This document shows, piece after piece, positions 17,901 through 25,715 of a DNA stretch of 64,000 nt. Within the stretch, counting starts at the first letter, position 1. Each line of letters opens with the position of its first letter. The position numbers were made by a program, and so were the translations under genes. The stretch comes from Bacteroidia bacterium (GTDB lineage Bacteria; Bacteroidota; Bacteroidia; Flavobacteriales; Flavobacteriaceae), in NCBI GenBank assembly GCA_030427985.1, contig JAUIBH010000003.1, forward strand, positions 1-64,000, read 5' to 3'. A model generated the notes under the pieces. That model was not told the DNA's origin and searched no databases. It saw nothing but the letters and a program-made list of their open reading frames with translations.

Positions 17901-18321
17901 CATAATAGATTTTCAGACTCTCATCATAATTCCCCAAATTGTCAAGAATAATGGCCTTTTGGTACAATCCATTGGCCATGGCAAACGGCTCTTTTTTAGT
18001 TTGTTCAAAATTCAGATATGCATCAATATAGGTCAGGGCCTTGCTGTAATTGCCGCGCTGTCTTTCAAGGACTGTGTATTGGTAATCCGCCATGGAAAGC
18101 CCCCAAGGTATATTGGCTTTTTTACTGATGGATTGAAAGCTATCTATGTGTTTTTTGGCCAATTCTGCATTGCCACGATTATTTAAATATTCCCAAGAAA
18201 TATCTTTTAGTATACGTATTCGAAGTGAATCCGATTTTACAGTTGAATAGATTTCCTGAAGACTATCAATACGGCTCGTTTGCCCTTGCAATGTGTTCAC
18301 AACAATGCATAGAAAGATCAC
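14920..18321 (-). CDS. TPR / histidine kinase / receiver / class III nucleotidyl cyclase hybrid
   Basis: 1133 residues from a GTG start. A short hydrophobic signal (IFLCIVVNTLQGQ) precedes a TPR array (to ~350) and one membrane helix (~395-413, IIIGISAAALLFLWFAF), so the TPRs should be periplasmic. Inside the cell follow HisKA (His ~465 in NTSHELRTPL), HATPase (GNAIKF, DTGIGIP, GGTGLGLSV), a receiver (LIVDDEP, phospho-Asp ~770 in LLDIMMPG, K in LTKPF) and an adenylate/guanylate cyclase domain (~890-1060). The cyclase keeps both metal Asp (FSDIRDYTSL and YMGDGIMALF) and DTVNSAARVEG. The base-contacting Lys position of adenylate cyclases reads Gln (NQYMGD), so ATP/GTP preference is uncertain. 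A self-contained signal-to-cyclic-nucleotide pathway is inferred. Confidence 0.92.
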   Translation of the reverse strand: MIFLCIVVNTLQGQTSRIDSLQEIYSTVKSDSLRIRILKDISWEYLNNRGNAELAKKHIDSFQSISKKANIPWGLSMADYQYTVLERQRGNYSKALTYIDAYLNFEQTKKEPFAMANGLYQKAIILDNLGNYDESLKIYYDILKIYEEHEDPFSIATTLNALGEILKKTGKIDQAMESYQKALSIFQDLGDKTEIANCLFNIGDTHLLRNNYDLALQYFNDALLLDQETHSEWGIAFDYEALGKVYGHKKLYPQALDYHKKALSLREKLGQRLELSMSYTQIGAIYFEMGNYAQAEQNINSAIAIAKEIGALEQLQENYKILSSIYEGTGNFEKALAFKNQFISIKDSLFNVEKSKQIEELQVRFDTEKKQDAIASLQKDAEINTLKLNQQKTLRNIIIGISAAALLFLWFAFNRYKQGQRAKQAEEEKQRAVLEERKRTELEKQRVAELQKIDKLKDEFLANTSHELRTPLVGIVGLTESLQDGVAGKLPSEALENLEMIANSGRRLSHLVNDILDFSKLRNQDLELSKAPVDVYAISNIVLRLSQPLLKDKQLKFINSIPKNVPLVEADENRLQQIMHNLVGNAIKFTEKGYISLFAEVKGDLLSISISDTGIGIPSDKINDIFNSFEQGDGSVQREYGGTGLGLSVTKQLVELHGGTITVSSEIGKGSIFSFTLPLSDKTRKELKLEVRQPLASVQTINSGPVQVLSKEKPKLSEEAPKILIVDDEPVNRRVLENHLSMAGYNIIEANNGKEALKLIGEETDFSMILLDIMMPGMSGYEVCEKIREHYSTSDLPIILLTAKNTVNDLVTGFNSGANDYLTKPFSKGELLSRLKTHLNLNTIHRATSRFVPSEFVKSVGKESITDIKLGDHTEKNVTVLFSDIRDYTSLAEGMTPEQNFKFVNAYVGRMGPVIKENKGFVNQYMGDGIMALFPKNPENALDAAIEMQRTLSLYNKRRVEEKGYKPLSVGIGLHTGPLIMGIIGDSKRNDPAVIADTVNSAARVEGMTKHFGANIIISGSSLELMEDPSGFNFRYLGKVRVKGKQKALETYECIDGDSIESISLKLETKTHYDQGIELFFDSQFNEASTAFEWVLYKNPGDSVAHYFNDLAKKYAILGPPEDWKSGTVMHEK

Positions 18322-18402
18322 TATGGAGGCTGACCGTTTGATGGATATGGTTTTAGGTTGATGTACAGTAAGTTAAATGTAGTGCATTAAAGCGTTCCCC
18401 AC

Positions 18403-18430
18403 AAAAAAATAAACCCGCCTGAGCGGGTTT
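18403..18430 (-). terminator. Intrinsic terminator of the doxX-like gene
   Basis: Perfect 8-bp stem AAACCCGC/GCGGGTTT (18411-18430) with a 4-nt loop. On the minus strand it is followed by ATTTTTTT. It lies 30 bases beyond the DoxX stop. Confidence 0.85.
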
Positions 18431-18459
18431 GCTTAAGATATTTTTGTAGTTAAATTTGG

Positions 18460-18882
18460 TTATTGCTGCATTTTCAGATAATAGTCCACCGAATGTTTTC
18501 CAGACCCATAAAGGACAAAGAAGATACAGGCAAAAAATACAATCAAGGCCGTGATAAGATTGGACAGGTGCATTACGCCCAAAAAATTGGTCAAAATAGC
18601 ACCCAACAAAATGGGCAGCTGTGCAAAGACGGCCCATCGGGTAAGTAAACCCACCACAATCAGAAATCCGCCTACAAAATGAGCAGGAGCCACATAGTGC
18701 AGAATAATCATGCCGCCCGGCATTTCTTGAAAGGGCCTCACCATCTCTGACATTTGTTCATAATTGGTCATGAACTCAATGCCTTTGATAAAAAGGAACA
18801 CCCCAAGAGCAACCCGTAAAAGATCCAAAGGATAATAAGTGTGGGCATTGGCCCATTTGTTCAAGTTTTTAACTGTTCCCAT
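18460..18882 (-). CDS. DoxX family membrane protein
   Basis: 140 residues, about four membrane helices, with the DoxX signature LDLLRVALGVFLFIKGIEFM near the N-terminus. DoxX-like proteins are small quinone/redox-associated membrane proteins; the exact role is unknown. It is a single-gene unit with its own terminator, unlinked to terminal oxidase genes here. Confidence 0.85.
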   Translation of the reverse strand: MGTVKNLNKWANAHTYYPLDLLRVALGVFLFIKGIEFMTNYEQMSEMVRPFQEMPGGMIILHYVAPAHFVGGFLIVVGLLTRWAVFAQLPILLGAILTNFLGVMHLSNLITALIVFFACIFFVLYGSGKHSVDYYLKMQQ

Positions 18883-19025
18883 GGTTTTTGAATTTAAAAT
18901 TCACACTATAATATACTCATTTTTAGTTAAGTATGAAAATAGCGACCATCAAAAAAGAACAGTCTGTAATGCAGTCAGTCATTTTTGGGCTTACGGATGC
19001 CAAGCTTCCCACTTTAGGGATGCAG

Positions 19026-19505
19026 TTAAGCGGGGGAGAGAACCAATTCCATCTGAATATCACTGCGCTCATAAGGGGAAGTTGCGCCAACAACCTCTCT
19101 AAAACCTAATTTTTGATAAAGATGTAAGGCAGGTTTTAAAATTCGGTTGCTCTCCAAATACAATTTTTTGGCGCCCATAGCTTTGGCTTTTTCCACCATG
19201 TGCTGACCCAAAAGTTTGCCAATTCCTCTTCCTTGGACTTTGGGAGAAACGCCCATTTTGGCCAATTCAAAATCATATGCTTCATGAACACTGGGAATTA
19301 GGGCACATACACCAACGGGCGTGGAGTTTAGTAAGGCCACAGCAATGTAACCACCTTTATCCAGAATGTACTCCTTGGGATGGTTCAAGGAAACCCGATC
19401 CATTTCTTCCATTTTAAAGTATTTTACAATCCATTCTTCATTAAGTGACCTAAAGTCAGCAGCATACGTATCAGAATAGGGAACTATGACTATTGGGTTA
19501 TCCAT
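19026..19505 (-). CDS. GNAT family N-acetyltransferase
   Basis: 159 residues. The acetyl-CoA-binding motif A is complete (MGVSPKVQGRGIGKLLGQHM), followed by KLYLESNRILKPALHLYQKLGFREV, the usual motif B end. The N-terminus begins IVIVPYSDTYAADFRSLNEEW. The substrate cannot be told from the sequence. It is monocistronic. Confidence 0.88.
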   Translation of the reverse strand: MDNPIVIVPYSDTYAADFRSLNEEWIVKYFKMEEMDRVSLNHPKEYILDKGGYIAVALLNSTPVGVCALIPSVHEAYDFELAKMGVSPKVQGRGIGKLLGQHMVEKAKAMGAKKLYLESNRILKPALHLYQKLGFREVVGATSPYERSDIQMELVLSPA

Positions 19506-19801
19506 GGGAAAAGCATTTGAATCAAGAATAGCACAAAATTAGTCGGATTGAATAAAAAAGATAACAGGTAACTCGCTCTTTTCTAGCGAAAACACCCAAT
19601 TTTTTTTGGTTAATTACGTTAACTTAAAAAGTGGGCTGGTTTTTCAACGAAAAAATTAGCTCTTTAACGAGAAAATACTTAAGATTGTACAGTATTTAAG
19701 TAATAAAACTCTTACAAGTTCCCAAATCTTGCTAATGAGACCAAATCAAAAATACCTGTCTAACCCCAGCAGGCCAGTTAACCTACAAATTCCAATCGGC
19801 T
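19506..19801. other. AT-rich intergenic region before the PorP/SprF-like gene
   Basis: 296 bases between divergent genes. It holds a short inverted repeat GTTAA-N5-TTAAC (19609-19623) and CGCT-N7-AGCG near 19574-19588, but no convincing promoter consensus or small gene. Confidence 0.5.
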
Positions 19802-21574
19802 ATGGATATAAAACTACCTTTATTTTCCAAATACATAACCTTGTTCTCATTTGAACGGGTTTTTTATTTGGTTTTATGTTGCTTTTTACTGGGCCCAGTG
19901 GTTCATTCCCAGGACAGTAATCCCTATGTTACGTACAATGTTCCGTTTCAAAATTTGCTGAAATTTAACCGATTTTTGATCAACCCTACCTTTTCTTCGG
20001 TCAGGGAAGACAAATCGTATGTGAATTTATTCCATAGAAGTCAGAGCGCAGATTTTGACAACAACAGTCAGAATTATTTTTTGAGCTACAGTGGCCAGAT
20101 AAACGATAAGATAGGTTTAGGATTTAGTCTGTACAATCAGCAAGATGGGGTAATCTCAAACCTAGGGGTAATGGCCAATTATGCACACGGTATTCAATTG
20201 GGGAGGGAGAGCAGTCTCACCTTTGGGGTCAATATTCCCTATTATGTGAGTGGATTTGACCCTGATAGAGCGGTAGCGATGGAGGAGGACCCTGTACTCA
20301 ATGATACCCCCAAGAACTCTATTATTTCATTTCAACCTGGGCTGAACCTTTCTGTTGGTAAGTTTGATTTTGGCGTGTTTGCCCATAACTTATTGGATTA
20401 TAATATGAGTTCTGGAAAATCTTTGACAGACCTGAACCAAAAAACATTCTCCGGACACATTCAATTTGCCCAAGAATTTAAAAATGGTTCCGGAATTTTT
20501 GAAGATGGCCGGTTGTTGCCCTTGGCCCGAGTACGATTGGAGGGTGAAGAGGATCCCATTTTTGGTGGCGGTATCATTTTGGATCTCCCCAAGTTGGGCT
20601 GGATTCAAGGCGGATACGATCAGTTTTACGGAGCTTCGGCTGGTACAGGTTTCAATCTTAACCGCAGACTATCTTTTGGATACAACTTTGAGAAAAACCT
20701 GAATAACGACTTCATAAACTTGGGAGTAACGCACGAAATATCAATCGCTTATTCCTTTGTCCCCATGATGGCCAAGAATATTATGGTGAACAATGAGGAT
20801 GACCCTAAAGCTCCAAAACCCATTGAGGGTGGGCTGGTGGCAGACACCAAAAAGGAAAAGAAAGAGAAAAAGGGCAAGTTGGATGTTGATACTACTTTGC
20901 GCCCGACCAATAAAGAGGATTTGGCGTTTTGGGAAGAGCAAATCGCAATTCTAAAAGCCCAACAAGAAGATAGCCACGCTGTAATTGACGAATTGCTTTT
21001 TAAAATGGACTCGATGGAGCAGAGTCGCCAAAAGGAGCTTGAAAAGCGATTTGAAATGGTGATGCGGATGGTAAAACGCCAAACGGATGACAAACACCCT
21101 GATGTTGAAGCCAAAGCAGAGGAATTGTATTTTGCCAACAGTGAAGATTTGGACTCCGTTTACAATTCCATTGAAAAGAAACGCTTAGCGGATAACTCAA
21201 CCGTTACCAAAAAAGAGGTTCCAGAGAAAAAAGGAACATTCAATGGTGGAGCCTACAAACCCATTGAAAAATTCATCAGTTTAGATGGAGTGGGAAAGGG
21301 GCATTACATTGTGGCCAATGTATTTAAAAATGAAAATTACCTTAAAAGTTTCATGGCCAAACTCAAGGCGCAGGGGCTAAATCCGCAGTATTTTAAAAAC
21401 CCTGAGAACGGTCTCAATTATGTCTACTTGGCCAAGTACGATGAAAATACAGAGGCGTATGCCGCTTATCAATCCAAAATGAAAGGGGAATACAAAGATG
21501 AAATCTGGATCATGCATGTGGACAATCCCCGATATTCCAATTGGGCGGATGCCATTTTCCAAGATATTGAATAG
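19802..21574 (+). CDS. PorP/SprF family outer-membrane protein with coiled-coil and SPOR-like C-terminus
   Basis: 590 residues. A signal peptide ends near VVHSQDSN. Residues ~35-330 are the PorP/SprF beta-barrel domain (NRFLINPTFSSVREDKSYVN, FLSYSGQINDKIGLGFSLYN), linked to gliding/type IX secretion and attachment of surface proteins in Bacteroidetes. Unlike plain PorP/SprF (~300 residues), it continues with a Lys-rich linker (~345-360), a probable coiled coil (~370-430) and a C-terminal SPOR-like repeat (GKGHYIVANVFKNENYLKSF, ~490-570), which could bind peptidoglycan. No giant adhesin gene lies next to it. Function in surface-protein anchoring is inferred. Confidence 0.82.
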   Translation: MDIKLPLFSKYITLFSFERVFYLVLCCFLLGPVVHSQDSNPYVTYNVPFQNLLKFNRFLINPTFSSVREDKSYVNLFHRSQSADFDNNSQNYFLSYSGQINDKIGLGFSLYNQQDGVISNLGVMANYAHGIQLGRESSLTFGVNIPYYVSGFDPDRAVAMEEDPVLNDTPKNSIISFQPGLNLSVGKFDFGVFAHNLLDYNMSSGKSLTDLNQKTFSGHIQFAQEFKNGSGIFEDGRLLPLARVRLEGEEDPIFGGGIILDLPKLGWIQGGYDQFYGASAGTGFNLNRRLSFGYNFEKNLNNDFINLGVTHEISIAYSFVPMMAKNIMVNNEDDPKAPKPIEGGLVADTKKEKKEKKGKLDVDTTLRPTNKEDLAFWEEQIAILKAQQEDSHAVIDELLFKMDSMEQSRQKELEKRFEMVMRMVKRQTDDKHPDVEAKAEELYFANSEDLDSVYNSIEKKRLADNSTVTKKEVPEKKGTFNGGAYKPIEKFISLDGVGKGHYIVANVFKNENYLKSFMAKLKAQGLNPQYFKNPENGLNYVYLAKYDENTEAYAAYQSKMKGEYKDEIWIMHVDNPRYSNWADAIFQDIE

Positions 21575-21580
21575 GGTAAC

Positions 21581-22189
21581 CTACGGTTTTCTGTTCCTCA
21601 TTTCTGAAGCAATAGCCTTGCTGTTGGCATCACGTTCTTCAAGCGCTGAAATGATGTTGGCGTGGTCCTCAGTCCGGGTTTGGGAAAGCTTATAAGTGGC
21701 CTGAATGTTACTGATTTCAATCTGAAATCCTACAACGCCTTTCACCTGTCGCAATGTTTTGGGCGACATATTTTTGAGCGAAATAGGGTGTTTTGAACCC
21801 TGTTCATACTTATCTACCAATTTGTGCATGGAAGCTAGGGTTTCTTCCTCCGACAAGACTTTTAATGTGCCATACACATGCACCGCAATGTAGTTCCAGG
21901 TTGGAACCTCCTCTTCCTTATACCACGAAGATGAAATATAGCTGTGCGGCCCATTGAAGATGCAGAGCACTTCTTGATTTTCTGAAAAGTGTTTCCATTG
22001 GGGATTTGCCTTGGCAATGTGCCCCACAAGAATGTCTTTTCCATCATTGGTTTTGTCCAATTCCAAAGGAATATGGGTGGCCCAGGGCTTATTGTCCACT
22101 GTATTTATTAAGATTCCAAAACTGTTGTTGACCAAGAATTCCTTTATTTCGGCAAGGTTTTCATTCTTGTAGTGCTGGGGAATGTACAT
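21581..22189 (-). CDS. FMN-binding PaiB-like protein
   Basis: 202 residues, full length for the PaiB/FMN-binding split-barrel family: MYIPQHYKNENLAEIKEF, WATHIPLELD, GHIAKANPQWKHF and the central SSWYKEEEVPTWNYIAVHVYG. In Bacillus PaiB is described as a transcriptional regulator; most homologues are simply flavin-binding proteins. It lies 25 bases downstream of the DUF3500 gene on the same strand and is probably co-transcribed. Its stop nearly abuts that of the convergent PorP/SprF-like gene. Confidence 0.88.
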   Translation of the reverse strand: MYIPQHYKNENLAEIKEFLVNNSFGILINTVDNKPWATHIPLELDKTNDGKDILVGHIAKANPQWKHFSENQEVLCIFNGPHSYISSSWYKEEEVPTWNYIAVHVYGTLKVLSEEETLASMHKLVDKYEQGSKHPISLKNMSPKTLRQVKGVVGFQIEISNIQATYKLSQTRTEDHANIISALEERDANSKAIASEMRNRKP

Positions 22190-22214
22190 AAATGAGTTGG
22201 ATACTGTAAATTAA

Positions 22215-23210
22215 TTATTGGTGATGGTTTGCATAGTGTTCTTGGATGAGGTCCCTTCCAAAATCACCATCAAAATCGCGCCAAACACTGTGAATATGAT
22301 TGGCATTGTTCTGGGAATTATCAAATTCAATTAAAAAGGTTTTTCCTTGAATGCTGTAATAGTGAGGTTTGCCCAAAGTGGTGGCTCCAGCCCAAGCAAA
22401 ATGAATGTCTTGTTTTTCTTCGGATTCCAATTTTGTCATTCGGGCTTTGGCAATTTCATCCGGTACTGCGGAAATGTATTCATGGATGAGTTCTAGTAAA
22501 GCCTCTTGCTGTGATTTGCTCAATTCTGGTAAAGAGATGCCCTTGGGGCTGTCCGGGGATACTCGTACAGAATTCTTGGTCAAGATGTCCCATGGTGCTT
22601 TTTCATCAAAAATGGCCTTTGTCTTTTGTTCCGAAGATAGCGAGTTGATGAGCTGCAACCCCAAATTTTCCTCCATGGCCAAGGTATGCTCCCCTTTTCT
22701 TGGGCCAGATTGAACAATGGCGGGATTGGCACCAAAAAATCGAGGTGTGAAAGATACTTCATCGTCAACACTGGTGAAGCTTAACAGGATGTGATGTCCT
22801 TCAAAAGTCCAGCTCCAAATCTTATCTTTTGCTGGGTCGCCATATATTGAAATGTGATATTTGTTGATATCGCGCATATGGGTGTCCCCTGTTTCTTCGG
22901 CCAATACGTTTTCCAAACTCATGATGTCCATGGTTTTATTGTACCCAGATTTGCTCAGATGATGCTGAAGCATTTTATGGAACAATTCTTTCTGTTTAGC
23001 ATTCAATTCCCCCATTTGAATCCCTGTTCTTGGCCACATGGTAGCTGGGAAATAATGCCAGGTTTCCCGGGATACATCATCAAATTGCAATTGGGTCTTG
23101 CTCAGTTGGGCATCATTTAGTGCGTTCAGGAAATCCAAGACCGGGTCTGTGGCATACGATTGCAAGGAAAACAAGAACAGAAAGATCAGAAATGGAATAT
23201 TTTTTTTCAT
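22215..23210 (-). CDS. Secreted DUF3500 protein
   Basis: 331 residues with a Sec signal (KNIPFLIFLFLFSLQSYA). The body fits DUF3500: RETWHYFPATMWPRTGIQMGEL, HISIYGDPAKDKIWSWTFEGHH and FFGANPAIVQSGPRKGEHTL. Proteins of this family are exported and of unknown function; the many conserved Trp/His suggest ligand binding, which is speculation. It is upstream of, and probably co-transcribed with, the PaiB-like gene. Confidence 0.85.
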   Translation of the reverse strand: MKKNIPFLIFLFLFSLQSYATDPVLDFLNALNDAQLSKTQLQFDDVSRETWHYFPATMWPRTGIQMGELNAKQKELFHKMLQHHLSKSGYNKTMDIMSLENVLAEETGDTHMRDINKYHISIYGDPAKDKIWSWTFEGHHILLSFTSVDDEVSFTPRFFGANPAIVQSGPRKGEHTLAMEENLGLQLINSLSSEQKTKAIFDEKAPWDILTKNSVRVSPDSPKGISLPELSKSQQEALLELIHEYISAVPDEIAKARMTKLESEEKQDIHFAWAGATTLGKPHYYSIQGKTFLIEFDNSQNNANHIHSVWRDFDGDFGRDLIQEHYANHHQ

Positions 23211-23317
23211 GGCTATATAGCAATCAAGCCATTACTGCTTGATTTTATGGATATTAATTGATTAAAGATAGGGTAAATTGATTTCAAAGGTTGATGAATC
23301 AAAAAATATCACAATAA

Positions 23318-23341
23318 AAAAGCGGGACGTTTGTCCCGCTT
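23318..23341 (-). terminator. Intrinsic terminator of the DUF4382 gene
   Basis: Perfect 8-bp stem AGCGGGAC-GTTT-GTCCCGCT (23321-23340). Reading on the minus strand a T6 run follows. It lies 27 bases beyond the DUF4382 stop. Confidence 0.85.
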
Positions 23342-23367
23342 CTTATTATATAGCATATGAATAAAGC

Positions 23368-24273
23368 CTAATTGCTTTCTTCCATTTCTTCTTCAACCAC
23401 TTCAGCTTCCAACTGAAAATCTTGTACAGTTTTGTTGGCCGCCACAATATTGACTTCCAAGGTATCGCTATTCACATAGCCTGTCAAAGAAGCAAAAGCC
23501 TTGTAGGTACCAGCTTCAAGACCCATGATGGCATAATTTCCATCAATATTGGTTGCGCCAGAGGTGATAGGCTCATCATTGGCATCCAATATGGAAATTT
23601 GGGCGGCATCCAATACAACGGTTTCTTCCCCATCCATAGTGGTTACTGTTCCGCTTAAGGTTCCTGCTGTTGAAAGGTTTGACGCTTTGATCACAGGTTT
23701 AAAGTTGAACCCATTGATACCATCCACTGAGTTAAGGTTTCCTTTGGCCACAAAGGAACGGCTTACATCAAAATCCAACAATAAATCGCTAGATAGACCT
23801 CCTGCAACGGTCAAACCTGGTTCAATAAATACTTTGATGCCAGTCTGTGCTCCGCTGGGAACATTCAAATCAAAAGTACGTTCATCGGTTAGGACGACAT
23901 TTACACCTTTTACGTGTACCCGCACCAAATCATAAGTACCTACAGGGATTTCCACATCGGCCAACTCCTCGGTAACACCATTGGTAAGGTCTAAAAGGTT
24001 CACGGATATTTCCTCTTCCATTAAGGTAACAAAAGAAGATCCTTCCGTATCATCATCCATTTCATCATCATCGCCATCTTTTAATCGCGCATCTACTTTA
24101 AAGACAGTAACATTGGCTTCAGCGACCATATCAAATGGAAAGGGGGCATCTGTAAGTTGAACGGTAATTCTTCCGGTGGTGTCACCAGGATTTCCGTTGT
24201 TTTCATCTTCAGAACAGCCAATGAATGCGAATAAAGCAAGGCTTACTGCATAAAAAAAGATTTTAGTTCTCAT
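23368..24273 (-). CDS. DUF4382 lipoprotein with carboxypeptidase-regulatory-like C-terminus
   Basis: 301 residues. The lipoprotein signal ends FAFIGC, followed by an acidic tether. Residues ~35-200 match DUF4382 (GRITVQLTDAPFPFD, EANVTVFKVDARL, VPSGAQTGIKV). Residues ~205-290 form a beta-sandwich of the CarboxypepD_reg type (GTYKAFASLTGYVNSDTLEV). It is probably surface- or periplasm-exposed; function unknown. A 10-bp perfect inverted repeat in the leader (24277-24328) ends three bases before the start codon and may limit translation. Confidence 0.85.
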   Translation of the reverse strand: MRTKIFFYAVSLALFAFIGCSEDENNGNPGDTTGRITVQLTDAPFPFDMVAEANVTVFKVDARLKDGDDDEMDDDTEGSSFVTLMEEEISVNLLDLTNGVTEELADVEIPVGTYDLVRVHVKGVNVVLTDERTFDLNVPSGAQTGIKVFIEPGLTVAGGLSSDLLLDFDVSRSFVAKGNLNSVDGINGFNFKPVIKASNLSTAGTLSGTVTTMDGEETVVLDAAQISILDANDEPITSGATNIDGNYAIMGLEAGTYKAFASLTGYVNSDTLEVNIVAANKTVQDFQLEAEVVEEEMEESN

Positions 24274-24276
24274 AAA

Positions 24277-24328
24277 TCGGGGTTTTATTTATTAATAGTA
24301 ACTTAACTAATTACGCAGAAAACCCCGA
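24277..24328 (-). promoter_or_regulatory. Leader hairpin at the DUF4382 start codon
   Basis: Arms TCGGGGTTTT and AAAACCCCGA (24277-24286 and 24319-24328) are perfectly complementary over 10 bp with a 32-nt loop. In the minus-strand mRNA the 3' arm ends 3 nt before ATG, so the helix would occlude the initiation region. Alternatively it is a DNA-level operator pair. Confidence 0.5.
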
Positions 24329-24404
24329 CTAAAGATTGATAGCCCCTTTGTTTTTCGATGAACTACATGTTTCTTTTAGTTTTTTGTAACTAAAATCTTA
24401 CGGA

Positions 24405-25166
24405 TTATTGGTCTCCACGAGGCGCAACTTCACCACTGGAACCACTGAGGTCTTTTCTGAAAATCCACAATTCACCCAAATCTCCATTGGTGGCAGCATC
24501 TACATCTTTGAGAAAGCTTGCAAAGCTTCCGGCTCCATGAACTTCTTCATACCATTGTGGAAATTTGTCCTCTTGCCCCATCCATGAAGATGAATCAAAA
24601 AAATCAACCCAGACAAAATCCTTCCCTTCCATATTGGGCAATTCGTTGTAGTAAGCGCCCCATTGTTGGTCAGGGTCCTTGGTCTTGAAAACTTTGTAGA
24701 CCTTGTCTAAAATGGAGTTAAACTCCATTTGTTTGAATCTTTTGATGTCCACCATAAAAATGGAAAGGTTTTTTAGGTTGAAATCCTTTGAAAAATTGGA
24801 ATGGGCCAAGTCATTTTTCCAATAATTGGTCTCCATTTCAGGCAAAGCATTTGCAGCCACATTGTTGTTCCAGTCCGCGGTATGTACATCATCATAGTTG
24901 CTCACATCGTCAAGGGCTGTCCATGCAGTGGGCCCCATGCTCCAAATATATTTTCCGGAGTTTTTGCCACTGGCCACCCAAAAAACACTTACGGTACCCG
25001 CACCGTTGGCGTGATATTTTTTGTTGTGGGCAGCCAAGCCTGCTTCAAAAGCACCAATTTTTTCAGGATGTGGGGTCATCATTATGTTCATGAAAATTGG
25101 ACCTTGCATCTCTTGTGCCATTGCAATAAGAGGCACCATTGTTAGGATTACTAGTAATCGTTTCAT
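24405..25166 (-). CDS. Secreted protein of unknown function
   Basis: 253 residues with a Sec signal (MKRLLVILTMVPLIAMAQ). The rest is rich in Trp and Asn (FWVASGKNSGKYIWSMGP, TADWNNNVAANALPEMETNY). Two similar-looking halves (each with an opening beta strand, a helix and a GKY/GKDFVW strand) suggest a duplicated dimeric alpha-beta barrel-like unit, which is inference. It lies 21 bases downstream of the SnoaL-like lipoprotein gene and is likely its operon partner. I recognise no named domain. Confidence 0.7.
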   Translation of the reverse strand: MKRLLVILTMVPLIAMAQEMQGPIFMNIMMTPHPEKIGAFEAGLAAHNKKYHANGAGTVSVFWVASGKNSGKYIWSMGPTAWTALDDVSNYDDVHTADWNNNVAANALPEMETNYWKNDLAHSNFSKDFNLKNLSIFMVDIKRFKQMEFNSILDKVYKVFKTKDPDQQWGAYYNELPNMEGKDFVWVDFFDSSSWMGQEDKFPQWYEEVHGAGSFASFLKDVDAATNGDLGELWIFRKDLSGSSGEVAPRGDQ

Positions 25167-25187
25167 TTTGTTGTTGTTTAGTTTTAG

Positions 25188-25700
25188 TTATTCCGTTTGT
25201 TCTTCATCCATCATTTTGGCTTCGGCTTCTATCTTTTGAAGCTCTAAAATAATTTCAGTGGGATCCCAATACCCGTGTTCCCTTACTATTTTGCCATCCA
25301 CAAATTGAAAGGTCAAATGCACGGGTACCTCAAATTCTTTTCCGTTGGCTGCCAAGGAACCTTTCCAGGTCAACCAACAGTTTACCCAGGTCTCACCCTC
25401 GTCTGTAACCACCATTTCATATTCTTGGTGATTGTCTCCAAACCCTCGGGAAGTATACTCACTGTCCGCTTCTTTGTGATAAGCAATTGCCTCAGAAGAG
25501 GACAAGGGGTTGTCCTTGGTATTGTAATAGGTCTTTGAGGTGTCTGCAAACATGCTGGTGTCGTAATTTTTAGTATCGTAATTGGAAATCACTTTTTTGA
25601 CAATGTCGATTTCCGGGGAATTTTGGGTGTAGCGTACCGGACCTTGCTGGCAGGCATTAAAAATCAGCGCCAAAACGGCGCATAGCGAAAAGGTTTTCAT
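25188..25700 (-). CDS. SnoaL/NTF2-like lipoprotein
   Basis: 171 residues from the Met at 25700 (an in-frame Met at 25715 would add five). This start gives the signal MKTFSLCAVLALIFNAC with Cys lipidation. The remainder resembles the cone-shaped NTF2/SnoaL fold: IDIVKKVISNYDTKNYD, the polar strand WVNCWLTWKGSLAANGKEF and HLTFQFVDGKIVREHGYWDP, a very typical C-terminal strand set. No enzymatic residues are evident. It is upstream in the same operon as the unknown secreted protein. Confidence 0.75.
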   Translation of the reverse strand: MKTFSLCAVLALIFNACQQGPVRYTQNSPEIDIVKKVISNYDTKNYDTSMFADTSKTYYNTKDNPLSSSEAIAYHKEADSEYTSRGFGDNHQEYEMVVTDEGETWVNCWLTWKGSLAANGKEFEVPVHLTFQFVDGKIVREHGYWDPTEIILELQKIEAEAKMMDEEQTE

Positions 25701-25715
25701 TGATAGTGCTCTCAT

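Noticed and set aside
24290..24316. GTAA...TTAC element in the DUF4382 leader as another MarR site
   Set aside because: The spacing between half-sites (9) differs from the 4-base spacing of the MarR-GNAT operators.
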